Source: Muribaculaceae bacterium Zag1
GTDB taxonomy: Bacteria; Bacteroidota; Bacteroidia; Bacteroidales; Muribaculaceae
Direction of reading: 5' to 3'
Assembly: GCA_002633115.1 (NCBI GenBank)
Contig: NWBJ01000004.1
Span: 1 to 34,050 of the forward strand
Length of the DNA stretch: 34,050 nucleotides
Positions 14,856-24,037 of the stretch are shown here, piece after piece. A program made the position numbers and the translations under genes. Under the pieces are notes generated by a model. It worked only from the letters and a program-made list of their open reading frames with translations, made no database searches and had not been told where the DNA came from. The first letter of the stretch is position 1. Each line of letters opens with the position of its first letter.

Positions 14856-15931
14856 ATCTGTGTAATTATATCTACTATCTTTTCATCAGCGTCTGGCAAT
14901 GCCAGTTTCTCAATATTTTCACTCAGTTCAAACAGGGCCTTTTTGTCCTTAACCAGCTCGATTGCCTTGTCGACCATCTGAGACGGCGCATCGACATCGA
15001 GAATCATCACAGCGGCCCCACGGTCGGCCAGAGCCTTGGCATTTTTGCGCTGATGATCCTCGGCCACATTTGGCGATGGCACCAATATCGTGGGCTTGCC
15101 CAAGATCTCGAGTTCGCTGATTGTGCCCGCTCCGGCGCGCGCCACTACCAAATCGGCTGCTCGATAGGCTGTAGCCATGTCTGATATGAATTGGGTAGCC
15201 TCGACCAGAGGCACCTCAGCGGCAGCCTTTGCCCACTCATCGGCTCCGTACTTGCCCGTCTGCCACAGAGCTTGCACACCAGCCTTGGCGAATTTGTCGA
15301 GGCCGGCTTTCATGCTCTGATTGATGGTGCGAGCGCCTAAGCTGCCTCCCACCACTAGTACCAAGGGCTTTTCCGGATCAAAGCCCAGGTGAGCCTTGGC
15401 CTCGCGCGAATTAAATGGACAAGAGGTGAGATCCTTGCGCACTGGGTTGCCAGTGAGGATAATCTTATCACCGGGGAAGTAACTATCCAATCCCTCGTAA
15501 GCAACGCATGTGGCTTCGGCTTTCTTGGCCAATAGTTTGTTGGTGACGCCGGGATAGGAGTTTTGCTCTTGCAGTAAGGTGGGCACACCGACTTTCTGAG
15601 CAGCCTTGAGGGTAGGGCCGCTGGCATAGCCGCCCACGCCTATGGCTATGTCGGGATGGAAGTCGCGCACCACCTTTTTGGCCTTGCGCATCGACTTCCA
15701 GAGCAGCCACAGCACCTTAATGTTGCGCCAAGGGCGCTTACGGTCAAAGCCTGCCACTGGCAGCCCTATTATTTCATATCCGGCAGCGGGTACCCGCTGC
15801 ATCTCCATGCGATTTTCCGCCCCCACAAACAGGATCTCCACATTGGGGTAGCGGCGTCGCAGTGCATTTGCTATTGAGAGGGCGGGGAAAATGTGTCCGC
15901 CGGTGCCTCCTCCGCTTATTAAGGCTCGCAT
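14828..15931 (-). CDS. murG: Undecaprenyl-PP-MurNAc-pentapeptide GlcNAc transferase MurG
   Basis: A 367-residue peripheral membrane glycosyltransferase that converts lipid I to lipid II. The start is placed at 15931 (MRALISGGGTGGHIFPALSI), where the first glycine-rich donor-binding loop begins; the frame is open to 16081 but that extension only translates repeat DNA. A second glycine-rich loop (VVGGSLGARTINQSM) and AGAGTISELEILGKPTILVP, which binds the UDP-GlcNAc, are present. The last 28 bases overlap murC. Confidence 0.97.
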   Translation of the reverse strand: MRALISGGGTGGHIFPALSIANALRRRYPNVEILFVGAENRMEMQRVPAAGYEIIGLPVAGFDRKRPWRNIKVLWLLWKSMRKAKKVVRDFHPDIAIGVGGYASGPTLKAAQKVGVPTLLQEQNSYPGVTNKLLAKKAEATCVAYEGLDSYFPGDKIILTGNPVRKDLTSCPFNSREAKAHLGFDPEKPLVLVVGGSLGARTINQSMKAGLDKFAKAGVQALWQTGKYGADEWAKAAAEVPLVEATQFISDMATAYRAADLVVARAGAGTISELEILGKPTILVPSPNVAEDHQRKNAKALADRGAAVMILDVDAPSQMVDKAIELVKDKKALFELSENIEKLALPDADEKIVDIITQIWKQKGCIS

Positions 15932-15940
15932 ATAATTTTT

Positions 15941-15975
15941 AGTTATGAGTTGTGAGTTATGAGTTATGAGTTTTT
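15941..15975. repeat. Heptamer array upstream of murG
   Basis: AGTTATG, AGTTGTG, AGTTATG, AGTTATG, AGTTTTT: five 7-bp units. Confidence 0.8.
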
Positions 15976-15979
15976 GGGT

Positions 15980-16063
15980 CCCCCCTTTGCTCCTTTGTGC
16001 CTTTGCTCCTTTGTGTGAGCCAGTTTCTACAAAGGAGCAAAGGCACAAAGGAGCAAAGGGGGG
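15980..16063. repeat. Perfect 35-bp inverted repeat between ftsW and murG
   Basis: Arms 15980-16014 and 16029-16063 are exact reverse complements with a 14-base loop. Each arm is itself an 8-bp repeat (CTTTGCTC and CTTTGTGC alternating). A transcript through this region would form a very stable hairpin in the middle of the dcw operon. Confidence 0.9.
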
Positions 16064-16077
16064 AATGGAGGATGGAA

Positions 16078-17445
16078 TCAAGTGGGGTTGGCGGCTTTGA
16101 CCTCGTCGGGGAGGGCCGAGAGCTCATCGCGAATCTCTGATTTCTTGCCCTTGCGAGCGGCAAAGCGGCTCACGCTGAGCATAATGCCCAGGGCCATCGA
16201 CGTGATCAATATCGAGGTGCCTCCCTTGGATATCAGCGGCAGGGGTTGCCCCGATACCGGGAATACCCCGGTGACTATCGCCATGTGTGCCATTGCTTGA
16301 AAAGCTATGAACACTGCCATGCCTATCACCAGCAGGGCCGGATAGGCGGTCTGGCATCGATTGGCTATGCGGCCAGCGCGCGCCAATAGCCACAGGTACA
16401 TCACCAGCACAAACATTCCTCCCAATAGGCCCATCTCCTCGATCACGATAGCATAGATGTAGTCAGAGAATGCCAAAGGCAATCGGGCTGTCTCGCGGGA
16501 ATTCCCGGGCATTACCCCAAAGATACCGCCGTGAGCCTGGGCTATGTAGGAATATTGCTCTTGCTGATTCATGTCAGAGATGGGGTCGTTGTATTTGTCG
16601 CTTTTGAAATGGCGAGCCACGCGATTCTCCCAGGTCGACCAGCGCCCAATAGAATTTTTCTTGCCATCCTCGACTTTGTCAACTCCAACAGTGATATTGG
16701 TGCCAGGCACCACCAGTTCTTTTTGCACCTGGGTGACCTCGGGATTTGAGAAACCCTCTATCACCGATTTCACTCCAAATCCAAAGCCAGCCAAGATGAT
16801 GAACACGCCAAGCACAATGCCCATCTTTTTCCAGCTCACTCCGCCAATCAGCATCATCGACAAGCTGATTGCCATCAGCAGCAGCGTATTAGTCAAGCCT
16901 TGGGTAAAGAGCAAACCGCTTGCCATCAGCACGCACAGTGTCACCTGAATCAATCCACGAGTAGTGACATCAGCGCTCTTGCGCATTTGCGAGCGCGACA
17001 AGATGCCAGCTATCACAAGCACAGCCGAAATCTTGACCATTTCGGCCGGCTGTATAGCAAAGAAACCGCCTACCGAAAAACTGCGCCGTGCGCCGTTGAT
17101 ATAGTCGCCGTATTTCAGAGTATATAGCATGGCAACAGCGCTCAATATAGCAAACAGATAGCTCCATTTCAGGAATTTGCTATAGTGAGTCTTTTGCAAG
17201 AATAGCATTATGGCCAGTCCGCCAATCAGGAACATCACATGTCGCAGCACCGGAGCGAACACGTTGGATGCGGTGATTTCGTGGCTCGAAGCGCTGTATA
17301 GCTCCACCACCGATATCAGGCACAGAGCTATATAGATGCCCCATATCTGCTTGTCGGTGCGTCGAGGCTGTATCTCGAGCAGGGCCTGTTCGGCCTTTGC
17401 CCGAGCTTCAGCTGCATTTGTAGCTGTATTAGTAGTCGTCTCCAC
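16078..17445 (-). CDS. ftsW: Lipid II polymerase FtsW (SEDS family), GTG start
   Basis: A 455-residue polytopic membrane protein, the septal peptidoglycan glycosyltransferase that works with the FtsI-type PBP. About 35 hydrophilic N-terminal residues precede the first transmembrane helix (IWGIYIALCLISVVELYSAS). Typical SEDS segments include KTHYSKFLKWSY, GDYINGARRSFSVGGF and QPAEMVKISAVLVIAGIL, and PLISKGGTSILITSMALGI near the C-terminus. A long loop at about 225-300 is the usual extracytoplasmic loop. The start is GTG at 17445, supported by GGGAGGAG 5-8 bases upstream, one of the few clear Shine-Dalgarno sites in the window. The RodA paralogue is an alternative, but the dcw position makes FtsW much more likely. 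Confidence 0.95.
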   Translation of the reverse strand: METTTNTATNAAEARAKAEQALLEIQPRRTDKQIWGIYIALCLISVVELYSASSHEITASNVFAPVLRHVMFLIGGLAIMLFLQKTHYSKFLKWSYLFAILSAVAMLYTLKYGDYINGARRSFSVGGFFAIQPAEMVKISAVLVIAGILSRSQMRKSADVTTRGLIQVTLCVLMASGLLFTQGLTNTLLLMAISLSMMLIGGVSWKKMGIVLGVFIILAGFGFGVKSVIEGFSNPEVTQVQKELVVPGTNITVGVDKVEDGKKNSIGRWSTWENRVARHFKSDKYNDPISDMNQQEQYSYIAQAHGGIFGVMPGNSRETARLPLAFSDYIYAIVIEEMGLLGGMFVLVMYLWLLARAGRIANRCQTAYPALLVIGMAVFIAFQAMAHMAIVTGVFPVSGQPLPLISKGGTSILITSMALGIMLSVSRFAARKGKKSEIRDELSALPDEVKAANPT

Positions 17446-17456
17446 TATCTCCTCCC

Positions 17457-17565
17457 TTATTACTTATTACTTATTACTTATTACTTATTACTTTTGATCT
17501 AGTTGAAATAACCCCTACGGGGTATCTCAGAAACTTTTGACTTTTGACTTGATTACTTTTGACTT
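17457..17565. repeat. Composite spacer: two heptamer arrays around a CCCCTACGGGG element
   Basis: TTATTAC is repeated five times (17457-17491), followed by one copy of the dispersed element TGAAATAACCCCTACGGGGT (17504-17523), then ACTTTTG-type heptamers (17533-17565). The second array runs into the murD coding region. Confidence 0.85.
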
Positions 17566-18896
17566 AGCTCCGCTACTGCGGCTTTGAATTTGCGGCCGCG
17601 ATCCTCATAGTTGTCAAACAGGTCAAAGCTGGCGCAGCAGGGCGAGAGCAATACTGTCTGGCCCGGCTTGGCCATCTTGCGGCATGCCTCGATAGCGTCA
17701 GCCAACGAATGAGTATCCACCGTAGGCACCACTCCGTCAAAGAATTTCATAATCTTGTCATTGTCCTTGCCCATGGCTACGATGCCAACCACCTTTTCTT
17801 TGACCAAAGGCAAAATCTCAGAGTAGTCATTGCCCTTGTCCTTGCCACCGAGTATCAACACTGTGGGGGTAGTCATGCTCTCCAAGGCATACCATGTCGA
17901 ATTGACATTGGTGGCTTTGGAATCATTGATGTATTTCACGCCGTCAACCTCGCCGCACGGCTCCAAGCGATGCTCCACGCCTTGGAAATCCGACAGGGCT
18001 TTCTTGATAACCTCGTTGCGGATATCCAACAGCGAGGCAGAAATGCCGGCAGCCATGGAATTGTACAGATTGTGCAATCCGTTGAGAGCCAAGTCAGCCC
18101 GAGGCATCGACATATGATTGTCGGGTGTGTTGATAATCAGATTATTCTCTGCATCGACATAAGCGGCAGTATTCTCCTCCTTATGCTCGGCAAATGGGTA
18201 CATCTGGGTCTCAATCTGCATTTGGCGCATCTGGGCAGCCACCACGGGGTCGTCCTGCCAATAGATGAATGCATCCATGGGGGTCATGTTCTGCAGTATG
18301 CGGAATTTGGCTCTCACGTAATTTTCCATCTTATGGTCATAGCGGTCCAGATGGTCGGGAGTGATGTTGAGTATCACAGCTATGTTGGCGCGGAAGTCAT
18401 ACATGTTGTCGAGCTGGAAACTGCTCAACTCAATCACATACACATCAAAATTCTCGCGAGCCACTTGCAGTGCGAGACTTTTGCCCACATTTCCGGCCAA
18501 GCCTACATTGAGGCCAGCGGCTTTGAGTATGTGGTAGGTGAGCAGAGTGGTAGTGGTTTTGCCATTGCTGCCGGTGATGCACACCATCTTGGCATCGGTG
18601 TAGCGCGATGCGAACTCTATTTCAGAAATCACGTGGATTCCCTTTTCGTTGATCTGCTTGATTACCGGGGCGTCCAATGGGATGCCGGGGCTTTTCACCA
18701 CCTCGTCGGCCATGAGGATACGGTCTATCGAATGATGGCCCTCCTCCCACTCGATGCCCTCGGCCTCGAGCAGTTGCTTGTGCTCGGGAGCAATCTTGCC
18801 ATAGTCGCTCACAAACACCTCCCAGCCTTTATCTTTGCCTAACACTGCTGCGCCGGCTCCGCTTTCGCCAGCTCCCAGCACTACCAATCGCTTCAT
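17553..18896 (-). CDS. murD: UDP-MurNAc-L-alanine-D-glutamate ligase MurD
   Basis: A 447-residue cytoplasmic ligase that adds D-glutamate to UDP-MurNAc-L-Ala. VVLGAGESGAGAAVLG (5-20) is the N-terminal UDP-binding loop, GSNGKTT (109-115) the ATP P-loop, NITPDHLDRY and INDSKATN are characteristic of MurD, and LSPCCASFDLFDNYEDRG its C-terminal signature. It starts 2 bases after the mraY stop. The last codons and the TAA (Ser-Gln-Lys-stop) are formed by AGTCAAAAGTAA, part of the heptamer array, so the extreme C-terminus may have been created by repeat invasion. Confidence 0.97.
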   Translation of the reverse strand: MKRLVVLGAGESGAGAAVLGKDKGWEVFVSDYGKIAPEHKQLLEAEGIEWEEGHHSIDRILMADEVVKSPGIPLDAPVIKQINEKGIHVISEIEFASRYTDAKMVCITGSNGKTTTTLLTYHILKAAGLNVGLAGNVGKSLALQVARENFDVYVIELSSFQLDNMYDFRANIAVILNITPDHLDRYDHKMENYVRAKFRILQNMTPMDAFIYWQDDPVVAAQMRQMQIETQMYPFAEHKEENTAAYVDAENNLIINTPDNHMSMPRADLALNGLHNLYNSMAAGISASLLDIRNEVIKKALSDFQGVEHRLEPCGEVDGVKYINDSKATNVNSTWYALESMTTPTVLILGGKDKGNDYSEILPLVKEKVVGIVAMGKDNDKIMKFFDGVVPTVDTHSLADAIEACRKMAKPGQTVLLSPCCASFDLFDNYEDRGRKFKAAVAELSQK

Positions 18897-18898
18897 AA

Positions 18899-20149
18899 TT
18901 ATCTAATTTTCAATGTTACGAATGTGATTACGGCAAGAATGATGCCAATAATCCAAAATCGCGTCACTATCTTTGATTCGGGTATGGGTTGCAACGGCCT
19001 CTGTATCAAGGCCTGTATGCCACTGTTTCCAGCCATCTGGAAATGGTGGTGCAGAGGCGTCATCTTGAATATGCGCTTGCCGCCAGTGCGCTTGAAATAA
19101 GCCACTTGCACCATTACCGACAAATCTTCTATGTAAAATATGCCGCACAAAATCGGCAACAACAGCTCCTTGCGGGTGAGGATAGCGAATATGGCAATAA
19201 TGCCGCCAAGCATTAGCGAGCCAGTATCGCCCATAAACACCTGTGCCGGAGCCGCATTGTACCACAGGAATCCCACCAAGGCTCCCACCAAAGCAGCCAT
19301 ATACACTACCATCTCCTCCGAGCCCGGTATGTACATTATATTGAGGTAAGAGGAATAGATGATGTTGCTGCCGAGATATGCCATGATGGCGAGGGCTGTG
19401 CCATTGATGGCCGACAAACCGCACGCCAAGCCATCCAAGCCATCGGTAAGGTTGGCACCGTTGCTGGTAGCTGTCACCAAAAACACAGTGACCAGGAAGA
19501 AAGCTATCCATCCGCCCGTCTCAGCGTATTTGCCCATCCATTCGGTGAGCCATGAATAGTTGAAGTTGTTGTTTTTGACAAACGGTATGGTGGTTTGCGG
19601 GGTCTTGACCAATTCGTCTTCATACACCACTTCTTCCACCCGGTTGGTGTCGGGGCTGAGGATCTCCTTGTTTTCGACAATGCCCATATTGGGATTGAGG
19701 TACATCACAGCGGCCACAATGAGGGCTATGCCCACCTGGCCGATGATTTTGTACTTGCCCTTGATGCCGTCTTTATTATGTTTCTGCAGTTTCTTGTAGT
19801 CATCGATAAAACCAATCATGCCGAGCCAAAGAGTAGCAAACAGCAGCAACAGCATGTACCCATTGCTCAGATTGGCCACTAACAAGCATGGCACCAAGGT
19901 GGATATCAGGATTATCACACCGCCCATGGTAGGAGTGCCTTTTTTGGCCATCTGGCCTTCGAGACCCAGATTGCGCACTATCTCGCCCACTTGCATCAGC
20001 TGCAACCGCTGTATGATTTTGCGACCGATGAAAATGGCTATAAGCATCCCCAGCACGAAGGCTAACCCCGAGCGCACCGTTATGTATGTAATCAGGCGCC
20101 CTCCGGGCAGGTCGAGTTCGCCTAAGGCTTGCATTAAATAGTAAAGCAT
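18899..20149 (-). CDS. mraY: Phospho-MurNAc-pentapeptide translocase MraY
   Basis: A 416-residue integral membrane enzyme that transfers phospho-MurNAc-pentapeptide to undecaprenyl phosphate to give lipid I. Signature segments are KKGTPTMGGVIIL, GFIDDYKK (the catalytic Asp pair), NLTDGLDGLA and TPLHHHFQ. An insertion of about 50 residues around NPNMGIVENKEILSPDTN to NYSWLTEWMGKY lengthens the protein compared with E. coli (360 residues); as I recall this insertion is usual in Bacteroidetes. It lies between murE and murD. Confidence 0.97.
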   Translation of the reverse strand: MLYYLMQALGELDLPGGRLITYITVRSGLAFVLGMLIAIFIGRKIIQRLQLMQVGEIVRNLGLEGQMAKKGTPTMGGVIILISTLVPCLLVANLSNGYMLLLLFATLWLGMIGFIDDYKKLQKHNKDGIKGKYKIIGQVGIALIVAAVMYLNPNMGIVENKEILSPDTNRVEEVVYEDELVKTPQTTIPFVKNNNFNYSWLTEWMGKYAETGGWIAFFLVTVFLVTATSNGANLTDGLDGLACGLSAINGTALAIMAYLGSNIIYSSYLNIMYIPGSEEMVVYMAALVGALVGFLWYNAAPAQVFMGDTGSLMLGGIIAIFAILTRKELLLPILCGIFYIEDLSVMVQVAYFKRTGGKRIFKMTPLHHHFQMAGNSGIQALIQRPLQPIPESKIVTRFWIIGIILAVITFVTLKIR

Positions 20150-20155
20150 CCTATG

Positions 20156-20220
20156 TAAGGTATAAAGTATAAGTGATAAGTGATAACGTAGGAGAGGAAA
20201 CTATTAAGTCAAAAGTCAAG
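20156..20220. repeat. Heptamer arrays between murE and mraY
   Basis: TAAGGTA, TAAAGTA, TAAGTGA, TAAGTGA, TAACGTA at 20156-20190, and AGTCAAAAGTCAAG at 20207-20220. The second array contains the murE stop codon. Confidence 0.85.
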
Positions 20221-21688
20221 AGGGAAGGCCAAAAGCCTTGCGCACTTGCTCGCAGTCATCAAAATGATGCTTCTCCGAGCCTATGATTTGGTAATCCTCG
20301 TGGCCCTTGCCGGCTATCAGCACGGCATCGCCGGGAGCGGCTTGCTGCAACGCGTAGCGTATGGCCTCGGCTCGGTCGAGTATGGTGACAGTGCGGTCGC
20401 GCAAATCCTCTGGCACTCCGGCCTGCATCTGAGCGGCTATGTCGGCTGGGTCTTCGCTGCGCGGATTGTCTGAGGTAATCACCAGCAAGTCGCTGCGCTT
20501 GGCTGCCTCCTCGCCCATCAGCGGTCGCTTGCCATGGTCGCGGTCGCCTCCGCAGCCAGCCACAGTGATTATGCGATGGCCTTGGGGATTGCCACCCGAC
20601 TTTAGGGTCTCGATGATGGCATCCAAGGTGTTGACCAGAGCATCGGGCGTATGGGCATAGTCGACAATGGCCGTCACTCCTGATGGCGAGTGTATGGTCT
20701 GCATGCGGCCAGCCACCGGGTGCAGACGGCTTATCTTCTCCAACACCTCTTCCTTGTCCCAGCCCAGCAAAAGCGAGGCTCCGTAGACAGCGGCAAGATT
20801 CGAGGCATTGTATCCGCCCGTAAAGGCTGTCACCACCTCGCGGCCGTCAAATGCCAAAAGCATGCCATCGAGACGATCCTCTATGACCTTTACCTTGAAG
20901 TCGGCCATAGCGCGCTGCGAATAGGTGTAATGGCGAGCCGGACTATTCTGCAGCATAACCAAGCCATTGCGGTCGTCTATATTGGTGAGAGCGAAAGCTT
21001 CGGGCGAGAGCCCATCAAAGAAGCTCTTCTTAGCTGCCAAATAGTTGGCAAATGTCTTATGATAATCGAGATGGTCGCGAGTGAGATTGGTGAATATGCC
21101 GCCGTCAAATCTCAGTCCGGCTATTCTCTTTTGATGGCAGGCGTGGCTGCTGACCTCCATGGCGCAGAAAGTGCACCCGGCATCGACCATCTGAGCCAAC
21201 AGCTTATGAATGGTAATCACATCGGGCGTGGTATGAGTGGCCGGAAATACTTGGTCCTCGATCTTATTGGCAACAGTCGAGAGCAGTCCGGCTTTTTCGC
21301 CCATCAGCCGAGCCATATCGTAGAGCAGGGTAGCAATGGTGGTTTTACCATTGGTGCCAGTTACGCCAACCAATGTCAGTTTGCTTGAGGGATGCCCATA
21401 CCAAGCATCGGCCAAGGCCCCGAGAGCTATGGCTGAATCGGGCACCACCGTCCATTCCACCTCGGGATGCTCATTGCTCCACTCTGGCAGATGATTGCAA
21501 ACTATAGCGGCAGCGCCAGCCTCGACAGCCCCCTTAATAAATTGGTGGCCATCGACATTCACTCCCGGTTCGGCCACAAACAGCCAACCGGGTTTCACGG
21601 CGCGCGAGTCGGCGGTTATGCCCTGTATGTCGTTGTCTCCATGCTGAGGTTCAACTCCTATGGATTTGTATAGTTCCTTAAGTGTCAT
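20216..21688 (-). CDS. murE: UDP-MurNAc-tripeptide ligase MurE, probably meso-DAP-adding
   Basis: A 490-residue cytoplasmic ligase that adds the third amino acid of the stem peptide. GVTGTNGKTT (108-117) is the ATP P-loop, DYAHTPDALV the Mur ligase motif, and GKGHEDYQ the C-terminal signature. The specificity motif DNPR (407-410) is present, which in known MurE enzymes indicates meso-diaminopimelate and not lysine. Its stop codon TGA lies in the heptamer array (TTGACTTTTGACTT on the coding strand). A TATATTTG sequence at 21713-21706, 17 bases before the ATG, could be an internal promoter but has no -33 partner. Confidence 0.96.
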   Translation of the reverse strand: MTLKELYKSIGVEPQHGDNDIQGITADSRAVKPGWLFVAEPGVNVDGHQFIKGAVEAGAAAIVCNHLPEWSNEHPEVEWTVVPDSAIALGALADAWYGHPSSKLTLVGVTGTNGKTTIATLLYDMARLMGEKAGLLSTVANKIEDQVFPATHTTPDVITIHKLLAQMVDAGCTFCAMEVSSHACHQKRIAGLRFDGGIFTNLTRDHLDYHKTFANYLAAKKSFFDGLSPEAFALTNIDDRNGLVMLQNSPARHYTYSQRAMADFKVKVIEDRLDGMLLAFDGREVVTAFTGGYNASNLAAVYGASLLLGWDKEEVLEKISRLHPVAGRMQTIHSPSGVTAIVDYAHTPDALVNTLDAIIETLKSGGNPQGHRIITVAGCGGDRDHGKRPLMGEEAAKRSDLLVITSDNPRSEDPADIAAQMQAGVPEDLRDRTVTILDRAEAIRYALQQAAPGDAVLIAGKGHEDYQIIGSEKHHFDDCEQVRKAFGLPS

Positions 21689-21730
21689 GGCGGTTTAGTT
21701 TTTTCCAAATATATTTAACAGATTCGGGAA

Positions 21731-23893
21731 CTATCTGGTTGAAAATGTTACAGTAATTTTATCGCCAGCTCGAGCGGGCGCTCCAGCCGGGGGTGTCTGC
21801 TTAGCAGCATAGCCCGAGCCATGTGCCACTATGGCATACCCGGCATCTTCAATCTTAGCCAGTGCCTCGCGCATGCCCAAGCCAAGCACGTCGGGCACCT
21901 TGCCTTCTTGCAATTTGGCTGGTTCCTTCATGTGCTTGCTGCGCTCAACCCCGGCTATGGCCCTTACGCCATCAAATGTCTGCTGGTCGCAAGCATAGAT
22001 AGTGGGCAGATTTGAGCCGGGATTTGTGCCCTCGCTGAAATCTGAATGTCGGTCGAGCATGCCATGGGCAAACATCTTTAGGGCCACATTCTTCACCACA
22101 AATCCTGAAGTCGTGGCAGCCCCACGGAATTCAGGCGATGGATTGGAGATAAGCACCATGCAGGTGTATTTGGGATTTTCGTAAGGAAACACTCCGCAGA
22201 AAGCCAATCGATATTGACCCTCTTTGTAACCAATCTTTTGGCCCGGAAGTTTCTTGCCGGTAGAATCGCGCTTAGCCTCATAGGCAATGCGGCATGTGCC
22301 TGTCTTGCCAACGACATGCACTATGTTGTTGCGCAGACTTTTGGCCGTGCCACCCTCGCCATATACCACAGAATAGAGCATGTCCATCAGTATATTGGCA
22401 TTTTTTTGCGAGCAGATGCTATCGCGCACATAGCTCACCGGCACCGTGCGCGATGAGCTGCCGTCGCGAGCTATTATCTCTTGCACCATACGCGGCCTTA
22501 CGAATTTGCCCTTGTTAGCGATAGCATTGTAGACAGCGCAAGTGTACAGTGGCGGAATCATAGTCGAGTAGCCATACGACATGCGTGAGAGCGACACTTT
22601 GCCGCCAGCCTTGGGATCGAGGGTGGGGAAGTAGGGCGGACGCTCACCAGCCATGCCGGTGCGTAGGGTGTCAAAGAATCCGAGTTCGCGCAACCGCTCA
22701 CGGAATCCATTCAGGTTATTCTCATAGTGAGGAGCGATGAGTTTGGTCATGCCGATATTGGAAGAGTACTCGATAAATCGGCTCACCGGCAGATAGGCTG
22801 GCGAGTGGGTGTCTCGAATAGGGCTGCCACCGGCATAAGCGTAGGAACTGCCAATAGGGAAGGCTCGGTCGAGCGGAGCGAAATTGTCCTCCAGGGCCAC
22901 AATCATTGAGATGGGCTTCATCACCGAGCCCGGCTCAAAAGCTTGCAAGGCATAATTCATGGCTTCGATGTAGTTGCCATCCTTGTCGCGGTCGAGATTG
23001 GAGATAGCCTTGATGTCGCCAGTCTGAACCTCCATCAGCAGACAAGTGCCCCATTCGGCCTTGGTCTTCTGCAGCATCTCAACCAACTCGTTCTCAACAA
23101 TGTCTTGCATATTGATGTCGATGGTGGTGCGCAGGTTGAATCCGTCGACAGCGGGCTGATCTACCCAGCTCCTCACCCCTCGGGTCAGGGCTATGTATTT
23201 GGCAGTGCCAGCCTGGCCGTAGAGCAATGAATCCAAAGCATATTCCAGACCAGAGTAGCCGCGCAGCACATCGGCTGAATCTTTCGACATGGTAGCCCCG
23301 TCAAATTTTGCCACACGGCGGTAATTGCACCGGCCAATGCTGCGCTTTGCCATTGAGCCGTAAGGCATCATACGCATCTCTTGGGGATTGGCATACAGGC
23401 CATGGTCGTATCTCTTTTTGTATTCTCTGAAAAATGGGAAATTCAGAAGACGCAGGTAATCGGCATAAGTCGAATTTTTGAGCAGCACATGATAGCGCTT
23501 GCGCTGCGATGCTTTCTTGGCCAGAGGCTTTGCCAGATAGTCGCGCCATTCCTCTTTGTTGCGTTGATGGTAATATTTGGCCATGCTGTCACTGAGTTCG
23601 TCGATAGTGACAGCAAAGAGGGAGTCGTGTCGAGCGCAAGCCCGATAGTCGAGGCATATATTGTATAATGTGAGGTTGGTGGCCAGCACCGTGCCATCGG
23701 CAGCGAGGATGTCGCCGCGCTTAGGCTGCACGAAAAATACGGTGTTGAGTACCGAATCGGCTTTTTGGTTCCACTGGTCGGCATGCACGACAGTGGTGCT
23801 CACCGCATGCCACACGATGGCGCAAGCCAATGCTGTGATAATTAGCGACACCAAGCCGTATCTGAATATTATTTGTCCGCGCTTACTCTTCAT
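21731..23893 (-). CDS. ftsI: Septal class B penicillin-binding protein (FtsI/PBP3) with PASTA domain
   Basis: A 720-residue bitopic transpeptidase that cross-links septal peptidoglycan with FtsW. The transmembrane anchor is at about 12-31. The dimerisation/pedestal domain (PKRGDILAADGTVLATNLTL) follows, then the transpeptidase domain with the active-site SVMK (S323, K326), SSN (377-379) and KTG (530-532). Residues about 660-720 (VPDVLGLGMREALAKIEDAG, ending KITVTFSTR) form one PASTA domain, a module usually associated with peptidoglycan binding. The gene lies between ftsL and murE, where ftsI belongs. It is longer than E. coli FtsI (588) mainly because of the tail and a long N-terminal domain. 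Confidence 0.96.
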   Translation of the reverse strand: MKSKRGQIIFRYGLVSLIITALACAIVWHAVSTTVVHADQWNQKADSVLNTVFFVQPKRGDILAADGTVLATNLTLYNICLDYRACARHDSLFAVTIDELSDSMAKYYHQRNKEEWRDYLAKPLAKKASQRKRYHVLLKNSTYADYLRLLNFPFFREYKKRYDHGLYANPQEMRMMPYGSMAKRSIGRCNYRRVAKFDGATMSKDSADVLRGYSGLEYALDSLLYGQAGTAKYIALTRGVRSWVDQPAVDGFNLRTTIDINMQDIVENELVEMLQKTKAEWGTCLLMEVQTGDIKAISNLDRDKDGNYIEAMNYALQAFEPGSVMKPISMIVALEDNFAPLDRAFPIGSSYAYAGGSPIRDTHSPAYLPVSRFIEYSSNIGMTKLIAPHYENNLNGFRERLRELGFFDTLRTGMAGERPPYFPTLDPKAGGKVSLSRMSYGYSTMIPPLYTCAVYNAIANKGKFVRPRMVQEIIARDGSSSRTVPVSYVRDSICSQKNANILMDMLYSVVYGEGGTAKSLRNNIVHVVGKTGTCRIAYEAKRDSTGKKLPGQKIGYKEGQYRLAFCGVFPYENPKYTCMVLISNPSPEFRGAATTSGFVVKNVALKMFAHGMLDRHSDFSEGTNPGSNLPTIYACDQQTFDGVRAIAGVERSKHMKEPAKLQEGKVPDVLGLGMREALAKIEDAGYAIVAHGSGYAAKQTPPAGAPARAGDKITVTFSTR

Positions 23894-23896
23894 TAA

Positions 23897-24037
23897 GGTT
23901 TTTGGTCTTTAGTTTTTAGTTTTTGGAAACAAAAGGGTATTTGGTCTTTGGTTTTTGGAAATATATGATTTTTGTTTTTGTCTCTTAATCTCAGTTTAGC
24001 ATTTGTTTCCAAAAGCCAAAAACCAAAGACTAAAGAC
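23897..24037. repeat. Inverted heptamer elements between ftsL and ftsI
   Basis: Two forward copies (23904-23930 and 23943-23961) and one inverted copy (24005-24031) of an element that begins GGTCTTT, continues in 7-bp units RGYTTTT and ends GGAAAC. TTTTGGAAAC at 23921-23930 pairs with GTTTCCAAAA at 24005-24014. The stop codon of ftsL (24037-24039) falls within the continuation of the inverted copy. Confidence 0.85.

Noticed and set aside
16012-16081. N-terminal extension of MurG
   Set aside because: The extra 50 residues would be translated from the 35-bp inverted repeat and the heptamer array; the enzyme fold begins at the ATG at 15931.
17709-18842. Long open frame antisense to murD (377 codons)
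   Set aside because: It lies wholly opposite a complete murD, its composition is that of a codon-bias shadow (His and Val rich), and no domain or promoter is visible.
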